A stretch of 64,000 bases of DNA from Blastomussa wellsi. Lineage: Eukaryota > Cnidaria > Anthozoa > Scleractinia > Plerogyridae. The notes beneath the pieces were generated by a model. The model ran no database searches, was not told where the DNA came from, and saw nothing but the letters and a program-made list of their open reading frames with translations. Location: the NCBI GenBank assembly GCA_947652115.1, contig OX393561.1:27434315-27498314 (forward strand), in the 5' to 3' direction. This document shows, piece by piece, positions 31,201-39,118 of the stretch; positions within the stretch are counted from its first letter, which is position 1, and every line of letters begins with the position of its first letter. The translations under genes and the position numbers were made by a program.

Positions 31201-34200
31201 TATTGGGTGTCTTTTCATCAAGTGGATACAATATCATTGTTTGTTTCATTGGAGGCTGTGGATAGTTGAATCTACAAGGATTGCTTGTATTTTTACGACA
31301 TGTATGTGAATGCCTATGTACTTGTCTATTGACAAGTTTTAACAGTTCTGGATTGTCTACAGGTTTAACGCATGTAATGATTTTATCAATAAATGTTGTC
31401 ACTTTTTTGTCACTGTCTATTTGAAATTGTGGGGCATCTTTTATCCATATCAGCATGTGAATATGAGGTGACCCTCTCTGTTGGTATTGTACTCGATAAA
31501 ACCAGTCTGATATTTTACCTAAAGGCTCTGAAGAGCTTAATAGAAAGTGAGTTAAAAACTGGTTTACTTGATAATCAAAATGTCTGGCACAAGTAACTGG
31601 GTCACTCTGTATCAAACGGCATCTGTCTTCCCAGTTAAATTTCTCTATTTGCTCATCAGTATAAGTCTTATTGTCAAGAAGCTGGCCAAGTATTCTAAGT
31701 AAATGCACCCATTGGGTTTCAGCAGATGAGAAACTGCAAAACAATGTAGCTGGACCCAATTGTCTAATCATTGCAAACAAGTCTTTTTTGGCTTTTTCAA
31801 AATATGGTGGTGAACCTCTCAAAGCATTTAGAAATTTGTAGCCTTCATCATGACGAATAAGTCTATCTAAAGCTCCATGTTGTTTCAACTGTCCTGCGTT
31901 AATGCTTCGGCTATTTCCCTTACATTTTCTAAGAGCAATATGGCACTTTCCCAAAAGAATTTTCATTTGAAGTTTTTTTGTCTTAAAGAATATATTCTCC
32001 ACACACATTGCAGCTCGTCTATCTGACCGTCTCAGTTCTGATTTACATATATCACTATAAGTTACTTTCACTTTTCGCTGTTCAGTATCGGGTCGTGACT
32101 GTCCTAAAAATATTCCAGGATATGCTAGTTCTTCACAATATTTGTCTCTAAAAACACTAAGTGGCTGACTACCTTCAGCTGGAGCAACATTCAGTATATT
32201 TTGCCGTTCAGAGTCTTCTAAAAAGTCTGTGGCAGTGAATAAAGTATCAGTGACACCAGCTGAAATTTGTTGTACATCTTCACCTTCATTTTGATTATTT
32301 ACATTTTCGGTCAAGTTATCATTACACTCCATTTCATTATCATCATTTTCTAGCTGAGCAACTTCTGTGACATATGTATTTGCCCAATCTTCATTGATTA
32401 CAATTCCCTCATCTTTATATAAGGTGCTATTTGACATCAGCCATTTGGCTGCTTCAACAACCTTATCTGGCCTTACATTCAAAGATAATGCTGAACTTTT
32501 ATACTGTAGCTTACGTTTTAAATTGACTTTAATTGTTGCAGTCTCGCTATGCAGTCGTGGTAACATGGTTACGGTATGGGCAACATCTGCAGGTACATTA
32601 ACAATATTGCCATGTATCTTTAGTTGTCTACCTCGTGGAGCTTGCATTAATTTTTGGAATGCAATCCTTGGTGCTAATAATCTACATTCTAATTCATTGA
32701 GGTCAAAAAATACTGGTTTCATTGGAAAACCCATGCCATTAGCTATAGCACATGGAGGGAGTTTGTTCTTCATCAAATAATTATTACAAGTTCTACAAAT
32801 CCACTCTTTGTCATCAAGACTTATCTTATTACACAGATATTTTGCACTATCAAGTTGGGATTCTCTAAGTTTACAAGCATTTACTACACTATGCTTATAC
32901 CACAGCTGATCACAACAACTGCAGATGTATAGTGGACCTTGTTTAACTATGTCATGAAACTTTTTCACACTAACATCAACAGCATTGCGTTTAGCTTTTT
33001 TTTCTGGTGTATTTAAAGGTGCTCTACGCTTTCGTTTGTTTTCGTTTTCCTTTGTTCCTTTTTCTGGAGAATCAGTACCTTTTCTACATTTCAGTACTGC
33101 TCTACGATGTCTATCATAAGCATTGCGTTTAGCCTTTTTTTCTGGTGTATTTAAAGCTGCTCTACGATGTTTATCATAAGCATTGCGTTTAGCTTTTTTT
33201 TCTGGTGTATTTAAAGCTGCTCTACGATGTTTATCATAAGCATTGCGTTTAGCTTTTTTTTCTGGTGTATTTAAAGCTGCTCTACGCTTTCTTTTGTTTT
33301 CGTTTTCCTTTGCTCTTTTCTCAGGAGAATCAGTACCTTTTCTATATTTTTTCATATATTCAGCTCTATTTTGCTCACCCGATTTTTCTTGTTCTATATC
33401 AGTAGAATTTTCTAAAGGCGAGACCGGACATGTGGATACATAATGCATTTCTCCTATATGGCCTATATATACTGACTGGATATTTCCAGCATCATTACAA
33501 ATTGTTGGCTCAATTATTGTTGTTTCTCTAAAAGTTTGACTTGATTCCACTATATTTATTTTTAATTGCATTGAGTCAGAAATTGCTTGTATAACAATGT
33601 TATCAGCCCATGTACCTTGGTGTGACATATTACACAGATATTGAATCCAAGAAGTGCCTACTACACTTTCTATGAACCGATCAGGATTATCACATAAGAA
33701 TCTCACAGCTGTTGCTCTAATTTCAACATGACGGTTTGAATCACCATATAACTGATGTGATATTGATTTAAATAAACAATCACCCTCACCACCTACATCT
33801 AATGGCTGTAATCCATGTTTAAGCATTCTATATCGCAATACAGAATTTTGGTTGTTAACAGAAATGGTTTCAAAAGTATTCCCAGTCAAAGGACCAGGAT
33901 TTAATTCAACATCACCTGATAATGACACTTTGCGTTTAGCCACACAATATCTTTCTCCCTTAACTTTAAATGCATAAAAATGTGAACTATAGAAACTATT
34001 TTCTTTGCGAATAAACTTCATTTTCCAATGCTTGAAATATTTTGCAACTTTATACAAAATAGATGAAACAGGTACACATCTGAACACCATTTTCTTAAGT
34101 TTGTCACGTGACTTTTTCTTTTTGAGCAAATCAATAATAGTTTTAATCCTAACCCGAGACGGCTCTCTTTCTCTCATCCTACATTTAGCACGTTTTACAC

Positions 34201-35065
34201 ACAGTCGAGAGTGTCTGTGTTTTTCATTACACGGCTTACATTTATTTGGTAAGTCATTAGAGCAAGGCTGAACTTCGATTGGTGCTTTCAAAGTTGGGTC
34301 ATTGTTGTCTTTTTTTAATAAATTTATGGCTCCCCGAAGGGATTTTGTTTGGCACTCCCGAGGGAGTTTAGATATGGCTCCCCGAAGGGATTTTGTTTGG
34401 CACTCCCGAGGGAGTTTAGATATGGCTCCCCGAAGGGAAATTTGGCACTCCCGAAGGAGTTTATATAAACAGTCGCCAACGAGCGAAGAAGGACCGTCGT
34501 GGTACACCTTTTGGCTGTTTATCATAAGATTTCCTACTTTTGCATGGTAATTCCATCTTCTGTAGAAGTTACTGATCGCTAAACAAGGCATATAAAGACA
34601 GGATTGGGCAGGAAGCGCTCGTCCACGGCCATTGATCGAGGGAAGAATCATGGAGACTTTCTTCAGTTTCTTTGCCGATAAAGCAAGAAAATTCTTTAAA
34701 AATCTCTTCATGTTGCTTTTAACATCAAATTCTTTGAAATTCAACCGAAAGTTCAGCCTGGCTCTAGAAGGAAAGGGAGATATAAAACATAGAAAACTTA
34801 CCAACGTACAAACGCGCTGTGGAGCGCTGTGTGATGTGAGCACATGGAACGACCTTGCAACGTCATGTCTTCTCGGGATACGAAAATCAAACGAAGATTT
34901 CTCGAAAGTGATATCGGGTTGATCGTTACCATCTACGTCATTCCTCGAGATGCGAAAAACAAACGAACATTGGTCGAATGATCTCGAGTTGTACTCGCGC
35001 TGTTGGCGAAAGAATACGAGAAAAAGCCGAGTTACGGACACACACGCACGCATGAGTGCGTGCAT
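28256..35065 (-). CDS. Helentron protein: 2A-like, OTU, Rep, helicase, partial EN
   Basis: 2269 codons. Residues 1-380: basic, poorly conserved, with three 16-residue repeats (LPRECQTKSLRGAI type). Residues ~381-391: SGDVELNPGP, a full 2A consensus. Residues ~415-540: OTU cysteine protease (GGEGDCLFKSI with the Cys; MHYVS with the His). Residues ~560-690: Lys-rich TPEKKAKRNA repeats. Residues ~705-770: paired CxxC motifs. Residues ~1195-1390: Rep nuclease (SPHIHMLIW HUH motif; YIANYISK with paired Tyr). Residues ~1715-2165: helicase (SGGAGVGKS, IFIDEISMVG, TIHRSQGD). Residues ~2196-2269: the start of an EEP endonuclease (CFLNARSLHKHI), cut short. Rep and helicase serve rolling-circle transposition in the nucleus. 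The start is uncertain; the frame is otherwise intact, but the C-terminal nuclease is truncated. Confidence 0.9.
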   Translation of the reverse strand: MHALMRACVSVTRLFLVFFRQQREYNSRSFDQCSFVFRISRNDVDGNDQPDITFEKSSFDFRIPRRHDVARSFHVLTSHSAPQRVCTLVSFLCFISPFPSRARLNFRLNFKEFDVKSNMKRFLKNFLALSAKKLKKVSMILPSINGRGRALPAQSCLYMPCLAISNFYRRWNYHAKVGNLMINSQKVYHDGPSSLVGDCLYKLLRECQISLRGAISKLPRECQTKSLRGAISKLPRECQTKSLRGAINLLKKDNNDPTLKAPIEVQPCSNDLPNKCKPCNEKHRHSRLCVKRAKCRMREREPSRVRIKTIIDLLKKKKSRDKLKKMVFRCVPVSSILYKVAKYFKHWKMKFIRKENSFYSSHFYAFKVKGERYCVAKRKVSLSGDVELNPGPLTGNTFETISVNNQNSVLRYRMLKHGLQPLDVGGEGDCLFKSISHQLYGDSNRHVEIRATAVRFLCDNPDRFIESVVGTSWIQYLCNMSHQGTWADNIVIQAISDSMQLKINIVESSQTFRETTIIEPTICNDAGNIQSVYIGHIGEMHYVSTCPVSPLENSTDIEQEKSGEQNRAEYMKKYRKGTDSPEKRAKENENKRKRRAALNTPEKKAKRNAYDKHRRAALNTPEKKAKRNAYDKHRRAALNTPEKKAKRNAYDRHRRAVLKCRKGTDSPEKGTKENENKRKRRAPLNTPEKKAKRNAVDVSVKKFHDIVKQGPLYICSCCDQLWYKHSVVNACKLRESQLDSAKYLCNKISLDDKEWICRTCNNYLMKNKLPPCAIANGMGFPMKPVFFDLNELECRLLAPRIAFQKLMQAPRGRQLKIHGNIVNVPADVAHTVTMLPRLHSETATIKVNLKRKLQYKSSALSLNVRPDKVVEAAKWLMSNSTLYKDEGIVINEDWANTYVTEVAQLENDDNEMECNDNLTENVNNQNEGEDVQQISAGVTDTLFTATDFLEDSERQNILNVAPAEGSQPLSVFRDKYCEELAYPGIFLGQSRPDTEQRKVKVTYSDICKSELRRSDRRAAMCVENIFFKTKKLQMKILLGKCHIALRKCKGNSRSINAGQLKQHGALDRLIRHDEGYKFLNALRGSPPYFEKAKKDLFAMIRQLGPATLFCSFSSAETQWVHLLRILGQLLDNKTYTDEQIEKFNWEDRCRLIQSDPVTCARHFDYQVNQFLTHFLLSSSEPLGKISDWFYRVQYQQRGSPHIHMLIWIKDAPQFQIDSDKKVTTFIDKIITCVKPVDNPELLKLVNRQVHRHSHTCRKNTSNPCRFNYPQPPMKQTMILYPLDEKTPNSDIKVYKESWKSIKSYLDDLQNCGNMTFEDLLLQLNITEEKYFMAIRSSLNAATIFLKRNPNEIHINNYNADCLTAWRANMDIQYVLDVYACAVYIANYISKSQKGMSELLRQACTEVREGNCNIKQQVRDIGSKFLNNVEISAQEAVYIALQLPMRKASRQIIFINTSPPDERVELLKPIEDIKEMDNDSEEIYTTGLLKRYCKRPPKLENLTLADWAAWYDNCSSKPYVKETNEIDIDGLPLEKYIDDEQNDDEFVNTTSSKTKRRSKARVLRSVWFNKEKEPEKHYRELLMLFTPWRNEETDLLGNFASYQDRCMVLSNVIKEQMKQYAVCNEDFNEIQKQINQIEDRYDDIAPCTQNIERQHQAEGDQDLHPDFSGNYNLSGDLGIPSVDNSEPLTMNELPDDEYRHMVQTLNKEQKEFFYHVLHQIKTSEEPFYCFLSGGAGVGKSHVTKALYQAALKYYNTRPGIDFSQITVLMLAPTGKAAYNIKGNTIHSALAIPASQSLRNYKSLESSRLNTIRCQLGGIKLIFIDEISMVGNTMFTIQINGRVKDIKGSSLPFGAVSIVAIGDLFQLQPVMDGYIFKNMDNDEYRILAPNVWQELFKMFELKQIMRQRESKEFAELLNRLREGNHTNADIAKLKSRCIALSNPSYPKDAPHLFIQNSKVNDFNHKAHNALTGIKYSIKAHDSVLGAESQELRNKILKQIPSDPRKTKQLHSILHLAVGERTEISLNTRTDDGMTNGAGNVIKLMQIHNTDKPSGIIWVQFDHADVGVKTRKENKHLYINGIEASWTPIKPISTQFAVSRSKSVHIVRKQFPLRPAAAKTIHRSQGDTETKIVVNFETRRSIPHIHYVGLSRVTTIDGLYVTDLCENKIAVSNDVQTEMHRLRTEGQLTLAVNPLYNVPEISLKICFLNARSLHKHIKDVRADLNYSSTDVSIFAESRFCNLDDDSLYNLTDDNKYSMFRNDAPARNPSRSL
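33120..33299 (-). repeat. 60-bp in-frame repeats in the Helentron ORF
   Basis: Three adjacent 60-bp units (GCATTGCGTTTAGCTTTTTT on the plus strand), plus partial related units at about 32979-33035 and 33040-33090. They encode NTPEKKAKRNAYDKHRRAAL, highly basic and NLS-like. Unit identity is high, so the expansion is recent. Confidence 0.9.
33891..33926 (-). other. 2A-like ribosome-skipping motif in the Helentron ORF
   Basis: Encodes LSGDVELNPGP, matching D-V-E-x-N-P-G-P in full. Skipping between the last G and P would release the ~390-residue basic leader from the OTU-Rep-helicase protein. Function is inferred from the motif. Confidence 0.75.
34325..34465 (-). repeat. 48-bp tandem repeat in the Helentron leader
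   Basis: Two 48-bp units and a third of 45 bp, each with GGCTCCCCGAAGGGA and CACTCCCGAGGGAG, which can form small hairpins (CCCGAAGGG, CTCCCGAGGGAG). Translated, they give 16-residue repeats. Confidence 0.9.
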
Positions 35066-35110
35066 GATAACATAGTGCCTTGTTGGCTCTACGAGCCACT
35101 AGGCACAAAA

Positions 35111-35764
35111 ATGGTTGTGCTTACTATTGTTACAACAGAAAACGATCACACTGTTTACTTTGACAAGCCAATTCTGAAACCGAGTTATATCCGGCCGTTA
35201 AGTTGATCGCTTTATAACTCGTGGCACAACTTAAGGAAAGTGGAAAGTGGGGAAAGTATTTTATGAAAGGAAACACGTTAAAGGAAGCCTCTTGAAACTC
35301 TAAAGCCTCTTGAAACTCTTAAAGTAAGGCCTCTTGAAACTCTTGAAGGAAAGCCTCTTGAAACTCTTTTGTCCCCTGGTAACTATGATCTCGAAAGTAT
35401 CCAAAACTTTTTCAACGAAGGTTTCCCAGAAAATATATTTTCTGCAACGCGGGGTACATTCGGGAGAACAGTTATCATTGCCCCAAACACACATTAAATT
35501 AGCGCAGAATTTGGTTTGAGTTACAGTTTGAAAAACCTTCTTGATAAACCCAACAGAAATGTTGTTTTCACGCAAATTGTTCTCGATGGTGTAAAAACTG
35601 AGAACTTTTATTTTATCCACTGTGATTTAGTGGACAGAGAGCAGAACCTTTTCAACGGCAAGCACTCAAGTGTTCTTGCGAGTTTTGACATTAAAAGAAA
35701 ACCTTATGAAAAAGTTTTATATCAGAGCGGGGAGCAACATGTTCTGAGGGCCTCTCTGTTTTAA
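35111..35764 (+). pseudogene. Broken Polinton-like companion gene (copy 1)
   Basis: Starts at an ATG with MVVLTIVTTENDHTVYF. The frame stays readable through a TGA at 35204-35206 into SLYNSWHNL, then breaks again in a CCTCTTGAAACTCT minisatellite (35287-35367). Further on PGNYDLESI, and finally, at 35610-35750, FYFIHCDLVDREQNLFNGK and VLASFDIKRKPYEKV. The last block is homologous to the fragment at 38303-38554. It ends abruptly at VLRASLF. I recognise this as a recurrent uncharacterised gene that accompanies polymerase B-type elements in cnidarian genomes; its function is unknown. At least two disruptions make it non-functional. Confidence 0.65.
35287..35367 (+). repeat. Minisatellite inside broken gene
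   Basis: Four to five copies of CCTCTTGAAACTCT with short GGAAAG/AAGTAAGG spacers. It replaces what should be coding sequence between the SLYNSW and PGNYDL segments. Confidence 0.85.
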
Positions 35765-35767
35765 AAA

Positions 35768-35845
35768 GCGCGTGACGTTGTGTGATGTTGTCACGCGTGA
35801 CGTTGTGTGATGTGTCACGCGTGACGTTGCGTGATTGGACACAAA
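35768..35845 (+). repeat. GTGACGTTGTGTGATG minisatellite
   Basis: Three units of a roughly 27-bp repeat (CACGCGTGACGTTGTGTGAT). A similar lead-in, CTCTCTGTTTTAAAAAG followed by GTCACGCGTGAC, occurs at about 39232-39268, so both may mark the same kind of element boundary. Confidence 0.75.
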
Positions 35846-36547
35846 CAGGGGCAAAACTCTTGTCGAGGGGGGTGCTCCGTGGCTGTTTGTTGCCTGGCCC
35901 CGGCCAGGACAATTCCCATTTTACCTCTGGGAGCGAGGTTTGAAATCCCGCGGGGGGATTTCTGAGCACCCCCTGTTACCAGTAGGGCTCAACCAGAGGG
36001 TACTGTCCCACTGGAAGGACTTTCCCCTATACCCGGTGATTCACCACAAGCCATTATAACGGGATTCAGAAAGTGGCCAACTTTCACCTCCCTTGACTTG
36101 ACCAGAATTTGTGAACTAACAAGGCAAGTTCGCTTATATATTGAGATCAGTCTGGCGTTTACTTCTATTGTGGTGGCCTTTCTCTGTCCCTAGCAAAAGA
36201 AATCCCCATATTTTGTCATACACATGCGCTTTGGGGCTCATGCACAAAAACCCCCACATTTGTCATGCGCGCATGCGCTTTTGGGATGATGCATGAATTA
36301 AAGAGAGGAAAACTCACATATAAACAGCTTCCAATGCTTCTGCTTTTCCACACGCTTTTCTGTATTTACAAGGAATTATCAACACCCGTTTGGCAGAGCG
36401 AGGTCAGACGGATAACACAGCAAGTTGTAGAGGCAATGTCCGAGGTGGGGAAAGTGAAATCAAGCTCTGAACGAGTCAATTTTCAAGAAGGTTCAGATCG
36501 ACAGTTCGATCGTGCGCTTGTGTTCCACGTTGTTTGAGCGTCTCGGT
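35846..36547. other. Non-coding stretch, nothing firmly recognised
   Basis: 35860-36055 is GC-rich with local complementarity (GAGGGGGGTGCTC and GAGCACCCCCTG), possibly a small SINE- or MITE-like insert. 36180-36280 has a repeated CATGCGCTTTTGGG-like phrase. No ORF with a domain. Confidence 0.4.
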
Positions 36548-36837
36548 TCACATCATTTTTATAAATATTTCGCTGTAGTCGATTTCATCAAAAGTTGGGT
36601 CGCCGAGGAAGTGTTTGTCTCCATTTTTCCAGCACGAGAAGCACATTCCATTTCGTTCACAGACGCTGCATTTTCTACAAACTGTAGCCTTGACAATTTG
36701 TTCACGTCTGCTACAGAAAGGAGCGTCTAGTAGTTCCTCGTGAATTGCTCCCAGCCAAGAGATAACCTTTGCTTAATCTTTAAGGTAAGATACTCCTTGT
36801 ATATATTTTCCCTCAACTCCGGCATTTGAACGTCCAT
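36548..36837 (-). pseudogene. Frameshifted Cys-rich protein, Polinton-like set
   Basis: From an ATG at 36837 the minus strand reads MDVQMPELRENIYKEYL, matching PPELRERICKEHI of the intact gene at 37043-37492. The frame is lost by one base near 36750. In the next frame, APFCSRREQIVKATVCRKCS and CERNGMCFSCWKNG follow to a TGA at 36548, aligning with the Cys-rich region of that gene. It is therefore a second, broken paralogue immediately downstream on the same strand. Confidence 0.7.
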
Positions 36838-36912
36838 CGTTGCTTTTACTTATGCATAATTGTTCAACTTGATGGCAAACAAATTCAAATATATACCGTT
36901 TAGACATTTTGT

Positions 36913-36996
36913 CTACAAAATACATCTTGCAAAAAAATCAACAATCGCCTGTATATCTTGTTCTAATGTTCCAATTTCAAACTCTGTTGCAGCCAT
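36913..36996 (-). pseudogene. Short remnant related to the 44.4-kb Cys-rich gene
   Basis: A 27-codon frame (MAATEFEIGTLEQDIQAI) whose start resembles MAAKEIGPATMQNLEEL at 44822. It stops early. Probably a truncated paralogue; too short to be certain. Confidence 0.35.
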
Positions 36997-37042
36997 CGAC
37001 AACTTTGCGTGCGAGAAAATAATAATTGTGTTGATTTTATCT

Positions 37043-37492
37043 CTAATTGTTGCGTGACTTCAGCTCGTGCAAAACAAGTTCAAGTTTTAGCCTTTTCTTG
37101 TTTGCGAAGAAGCCGCCGCAACCATTCAAAGGTTTTTTTATGTATTTCTCACAGAAGTAATTAACATCTAAATGACAAGCGTCGGCTAAAAAATTTTCCA
37201 CGCCATTTTTATAACATGTTAAGCAAAATCCATTTCCTCTGCATATGCCGCATTCTCTACTTTTACAAACTTTTACAAACTGTTCACATCTGTCGCAAAA
37301 GAAGGGGGGCAAAAACTCGTTTTCTATTAGCGCAAATAACTCGTTATGCACAACATCAAAACCGAGATCCAATCGCTCCTTGACTTTGATTGCGATGTGT
37401 TCCTTACAAATTCGCTCCCGGAGCTCTGGAGGGAGGTTTTTGACTCGGAAAGGTTGCACGTGTTTTCTCCTCGAACCATTGCGCGCTTTCAT
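37043..37492 (-). CDS. Cys-rich, putative zinc-binding protein of a Polinton-like set
   Basis: 149 codons and complete. The N-terminus is basic (KARNGSRRKH), then an LPPELRERICKEHIAIKV helix-rich segment, then a cysteine cluster at residues ~81-110 (CDRCEQFVKVCKSRECGICR, then GNGFCLTCYKNG), with a basic C-terminus (NKKRLKLELVLHEL). The spacing CxxC...CxxC suggests one or two zinc sites. Paralogues lie at 36548-36837 (broken) and 44439-44822. These small proteins co-occur with polymerase B-type elements; their role is unknown. Nucleic-acid binding is only a guess. Confidence 0.55.
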   Translation of the reverse strand: MKARNGSRRKHVQPFRVKNLPPELRERICKEHIAIKVKERLDLGFDVVHNELFALIENEFLPPFFCDRCEQFVKVCKSRECGICRGNGFCLTCYKNGVENFLADACHLDVNYFCEKYIKKPLNGCGGFFANKKRLKLELVLHELKSRNN

Positions 37493-37546
37493 AACAAGTA
37501 TGCAAATCTCTAACTGGTTGCACTTAACAAGTATGCAAATCTCTAA

Positions 37547-38001
37547 TTCTCACTAGCGCATAAGCATGAGCACAAGCATAAGCATAAGCAAGTGAGAACA
37601 CCCGCGACATAAGCATAAGGACATACGCACGCGCAGAATACATTTTTTGACGCAATACTCGATACCTGGTCTCCTCGATGTTTAAAAACAAGATGGCTGA
37701 TGTCTACAGATGTCATAGCCTCCGCCATTTTGCTTGTGATACTTTCCGCAGAAGTCTGGGTCAAAGTGACATGTGATTGGTTAAAAAGCTTGAGCTTATG
37801 CTTATGCTTATGTCGGCCCCGTTCTCACTTGTGAAAACTGCGACATAACCATAAGCATAAGCATAAGCCGACATAAGAAAAACAAACATGTTCGTTTTTC
37901 TTATGCTTATGCTTATGCTTATGTCGCGCGTGTTCTCACTTGCTTATGCTTATGTTATGCTTATGCTTGTGCTTATGCTTATGCGCTAGTGAGAACCGGC
38001 C
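37547..38001. mobile_element. MITE with AAGCAT-repeat terminal inverted repeats
   Basis: Both ends carry TTCTCACTAGCGCATAAGCA followed by (CATAAG)n and AAGTGAGAACAC, in inverted orientation; a second inner pair of GACATAAGCATAAG blocks is present. The right end has an additional CCGGCC that the left lacks. The locus at 44860-44890 shows the same flanks (GCAAATCTCTAA, CTGCTTGCTC) directly joined without the element. Confidence 0.82.
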
Positions 38002-38046
38002 TTTACTGCTTGCTCTTTTGTCAAGTTTGCAAGACATCAGCTCGTG

Positions 38047-38331
38047 CTAAACACGTTGAAAATTTTTCTTAGCCTTTGCTTGTTTGCGAAGAATCCGCCG
38101 TTTAAGGTTGTTCCCGCCGCAAGCAAAACATAAACGGTGATCGCTCAAAACTCCAACGCCGCAGCTGCGGCATGGTGCCGGCTTTTGCCTTCCCTTTTTG
38201 ATTTGGAAGTTATGCTGCGAGCAATATTCTCCGACACACCGTTTGCCGCAGTTCTCTTTCCGATTTCGTATCAACCATAAGCAGTTGTTTGCTCCGCGTA
38301 CTTGGCTCCATTGCGACTTGGTTGACCGCAA
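38047..38331 (-). CDS. Cys-rich protein with CRSCGVG motif (copy 1)
   Basis: 94 codons. CGKRCVGEYCSQH at residues 29-41, then PCRSCGVGVLSDHRLCFACG at 53-72, giving at least two CxxC pairs plus C and H ligands, with a basic C-terminal tail (RRILRKQAKAKKNF). Nearly the same protein is encoded at 44869-45147. The first ~18 residues differ between copies, so the real start may be nearer CLWLIRNRKENC. Recurrent in polymerase B-type elements of cnidarians; a zinc-binding role is inferred, function unknown. Confidence 0.6.
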   Translation of the reverse strand: MRSTKSQWSQVRGANNCLWLIRNRKENCGKRCVGEYCSQHNFQIKKGRQKPAPCRSCGVGVLSDHRLCFACGGNNLKRRILRKQAKAKKNFQRV

Positions 38332-38554
38332 TCAAAATTTGGTCAATGGCAAAGCTTCAACCCTTCTTGCAAAGTTTGACATCAGAGGGGAAGCTTTCCA
38401 AGAAGTCCACTATCAAACGGACGAACAGCAGCCCTTTCGTGACGCTTCGACAGGCAAATGTGTCAACAGCGTTACGCTTTCAGTCCAAGATGAGGACGGA
38501 GAGCTTTTTGATTTTAACGGTCAACCTCCAGAATTCGAATTGCAAATCATTTAA
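38303..38554 (+). pseudogene. Polinton-like companion gene, C-terminal fragment (copy 2)
   Basis: Starts abruptly with LHCDLVDRNQNLVNGKAS, homologous to the end of the broken gene at 35111-35764, and continues through VNSVTLSVQDEDGELFDFNG to a proper stop at EFELQII. The upstream part of the ORF (from 38198) is antisense to the Cys-rich gene and not homologous. It lies 24 bp before the membrane-protein gene on the same strand, so in an intact element these two would be adjacent. Confidence 0.65.
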
Positions 38555-38578
38555 AAAAATAAAATCTGTGTATATACC

Positions 38579-39118
38579 ATGTCTTCGGCAAATGTGTTGC
38601 CAAGTGCTCCGCCTATTTATCCAGAGCTACCCCTGGAAAGAACCGAAAATTTCCGGCTAACTGAGATCAGCAAAATTGAAAAAGAAATAGCCAATGAGGC
38701 TGAACATTACAGGCTTGTATTGAAAAAATACAAGAAAGCTCGCAAAGTGATTCACTATTCCGTGGTCTCTCTTGGCTTTGCAAGTGCCGCCCTGTCTTCC
38801 GGGGCCGTTGCATCTTCACTTACTGGCGTCGGAATTGTGGTCGGAGTGCCTGTTGCTGGAATTGCCGCTCTCCTTGGATTTGCTTCCACAGGCCTGTCTA
38901 TTGTTAACACGAAGCTGGAAAGGAAAGTTAAAAAGCACACGAAAATTCAAGCTCTGGCCCTTGCAAAGCACGACTCAATAAAAAGCTCCGTCTCTCAAGC
39001 TCTTGACGATAACAATGTTTCAGACACAGAATTCAAACAAATAACTCATGAAATGCAGAAATATCGTGAACTCAAAGAGAGACTGCGGGAAAACGTAGCG
39101 GAAAAACAGACTGATTAG
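38579..39118 (+). CDS. Small membrane protein with PSAP and PPxY motifs
   Basis: 179 codons with a clear ATG after ACC. The N-terminus contains PSAPPIYPELP, in which a PSAP and a PPIY motif overlap; in viruses and Gag-like proteins these recruit ESCRT and NEDD4-type ligases (family knowledge, not shown here). A charged helix (residues ~27-55) leads to two hydrophobic segments at about 61-83 and 87-107 (VVSLGFASAALSS, GIVVGVPVAGIAALLGFAS). A lysine-rich helical tail (VKKHTKIQALALAKHDSI) follows. It is intact, complete and lies just downstream of the copy 2 fragment. Similar proteins recur with polymerase B-type elements; a virion or membrane role is inference. Confidence 0.6.
   Translation: MSSANVLPSAPPIYPELPLERTENFRLTEISKIEKEIANEAEHYRLVLKKYKKARKVIHYSVVSLGFASAALSSGAVASSLTGVGIVVGVPVAGIAALLGFASTGLSIVNTKLERKVKKHTKIQALALAKHDSIKSSVSQALDDNNVSDTEFKQITHEMQKYRELKERLRENVAEKQTD

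Larger units (their letters stand above)
28286..35065 (-). mobile_element. Helentron (Helitron-type rolling-circle transposon)
   Basis: One huge ORF with OTU protease, Rep (HUH), PIF1-like helicase and partial EEP endonuclease domains identifies a Helentron. The downstream edge is taken near 28286, where the endonuclease homology stops and a different frame begins. The upstream edge is not defined: ORF sequence reaches 35065, and a Polinton-like gene begins on the other strand at 35111. No terminal TC or CTRR/hairpin pair could be assigned with confidence. Confidence 0.8.

Noticed and set aside
35082..35107. Hairpin GTGCCT...AGGCAC considered as a Helitron terminal hairpin
   Set aside because: It sits upstream of the ORF start and in the leader of the opposite-strand gene, with no CTRR end next to it.
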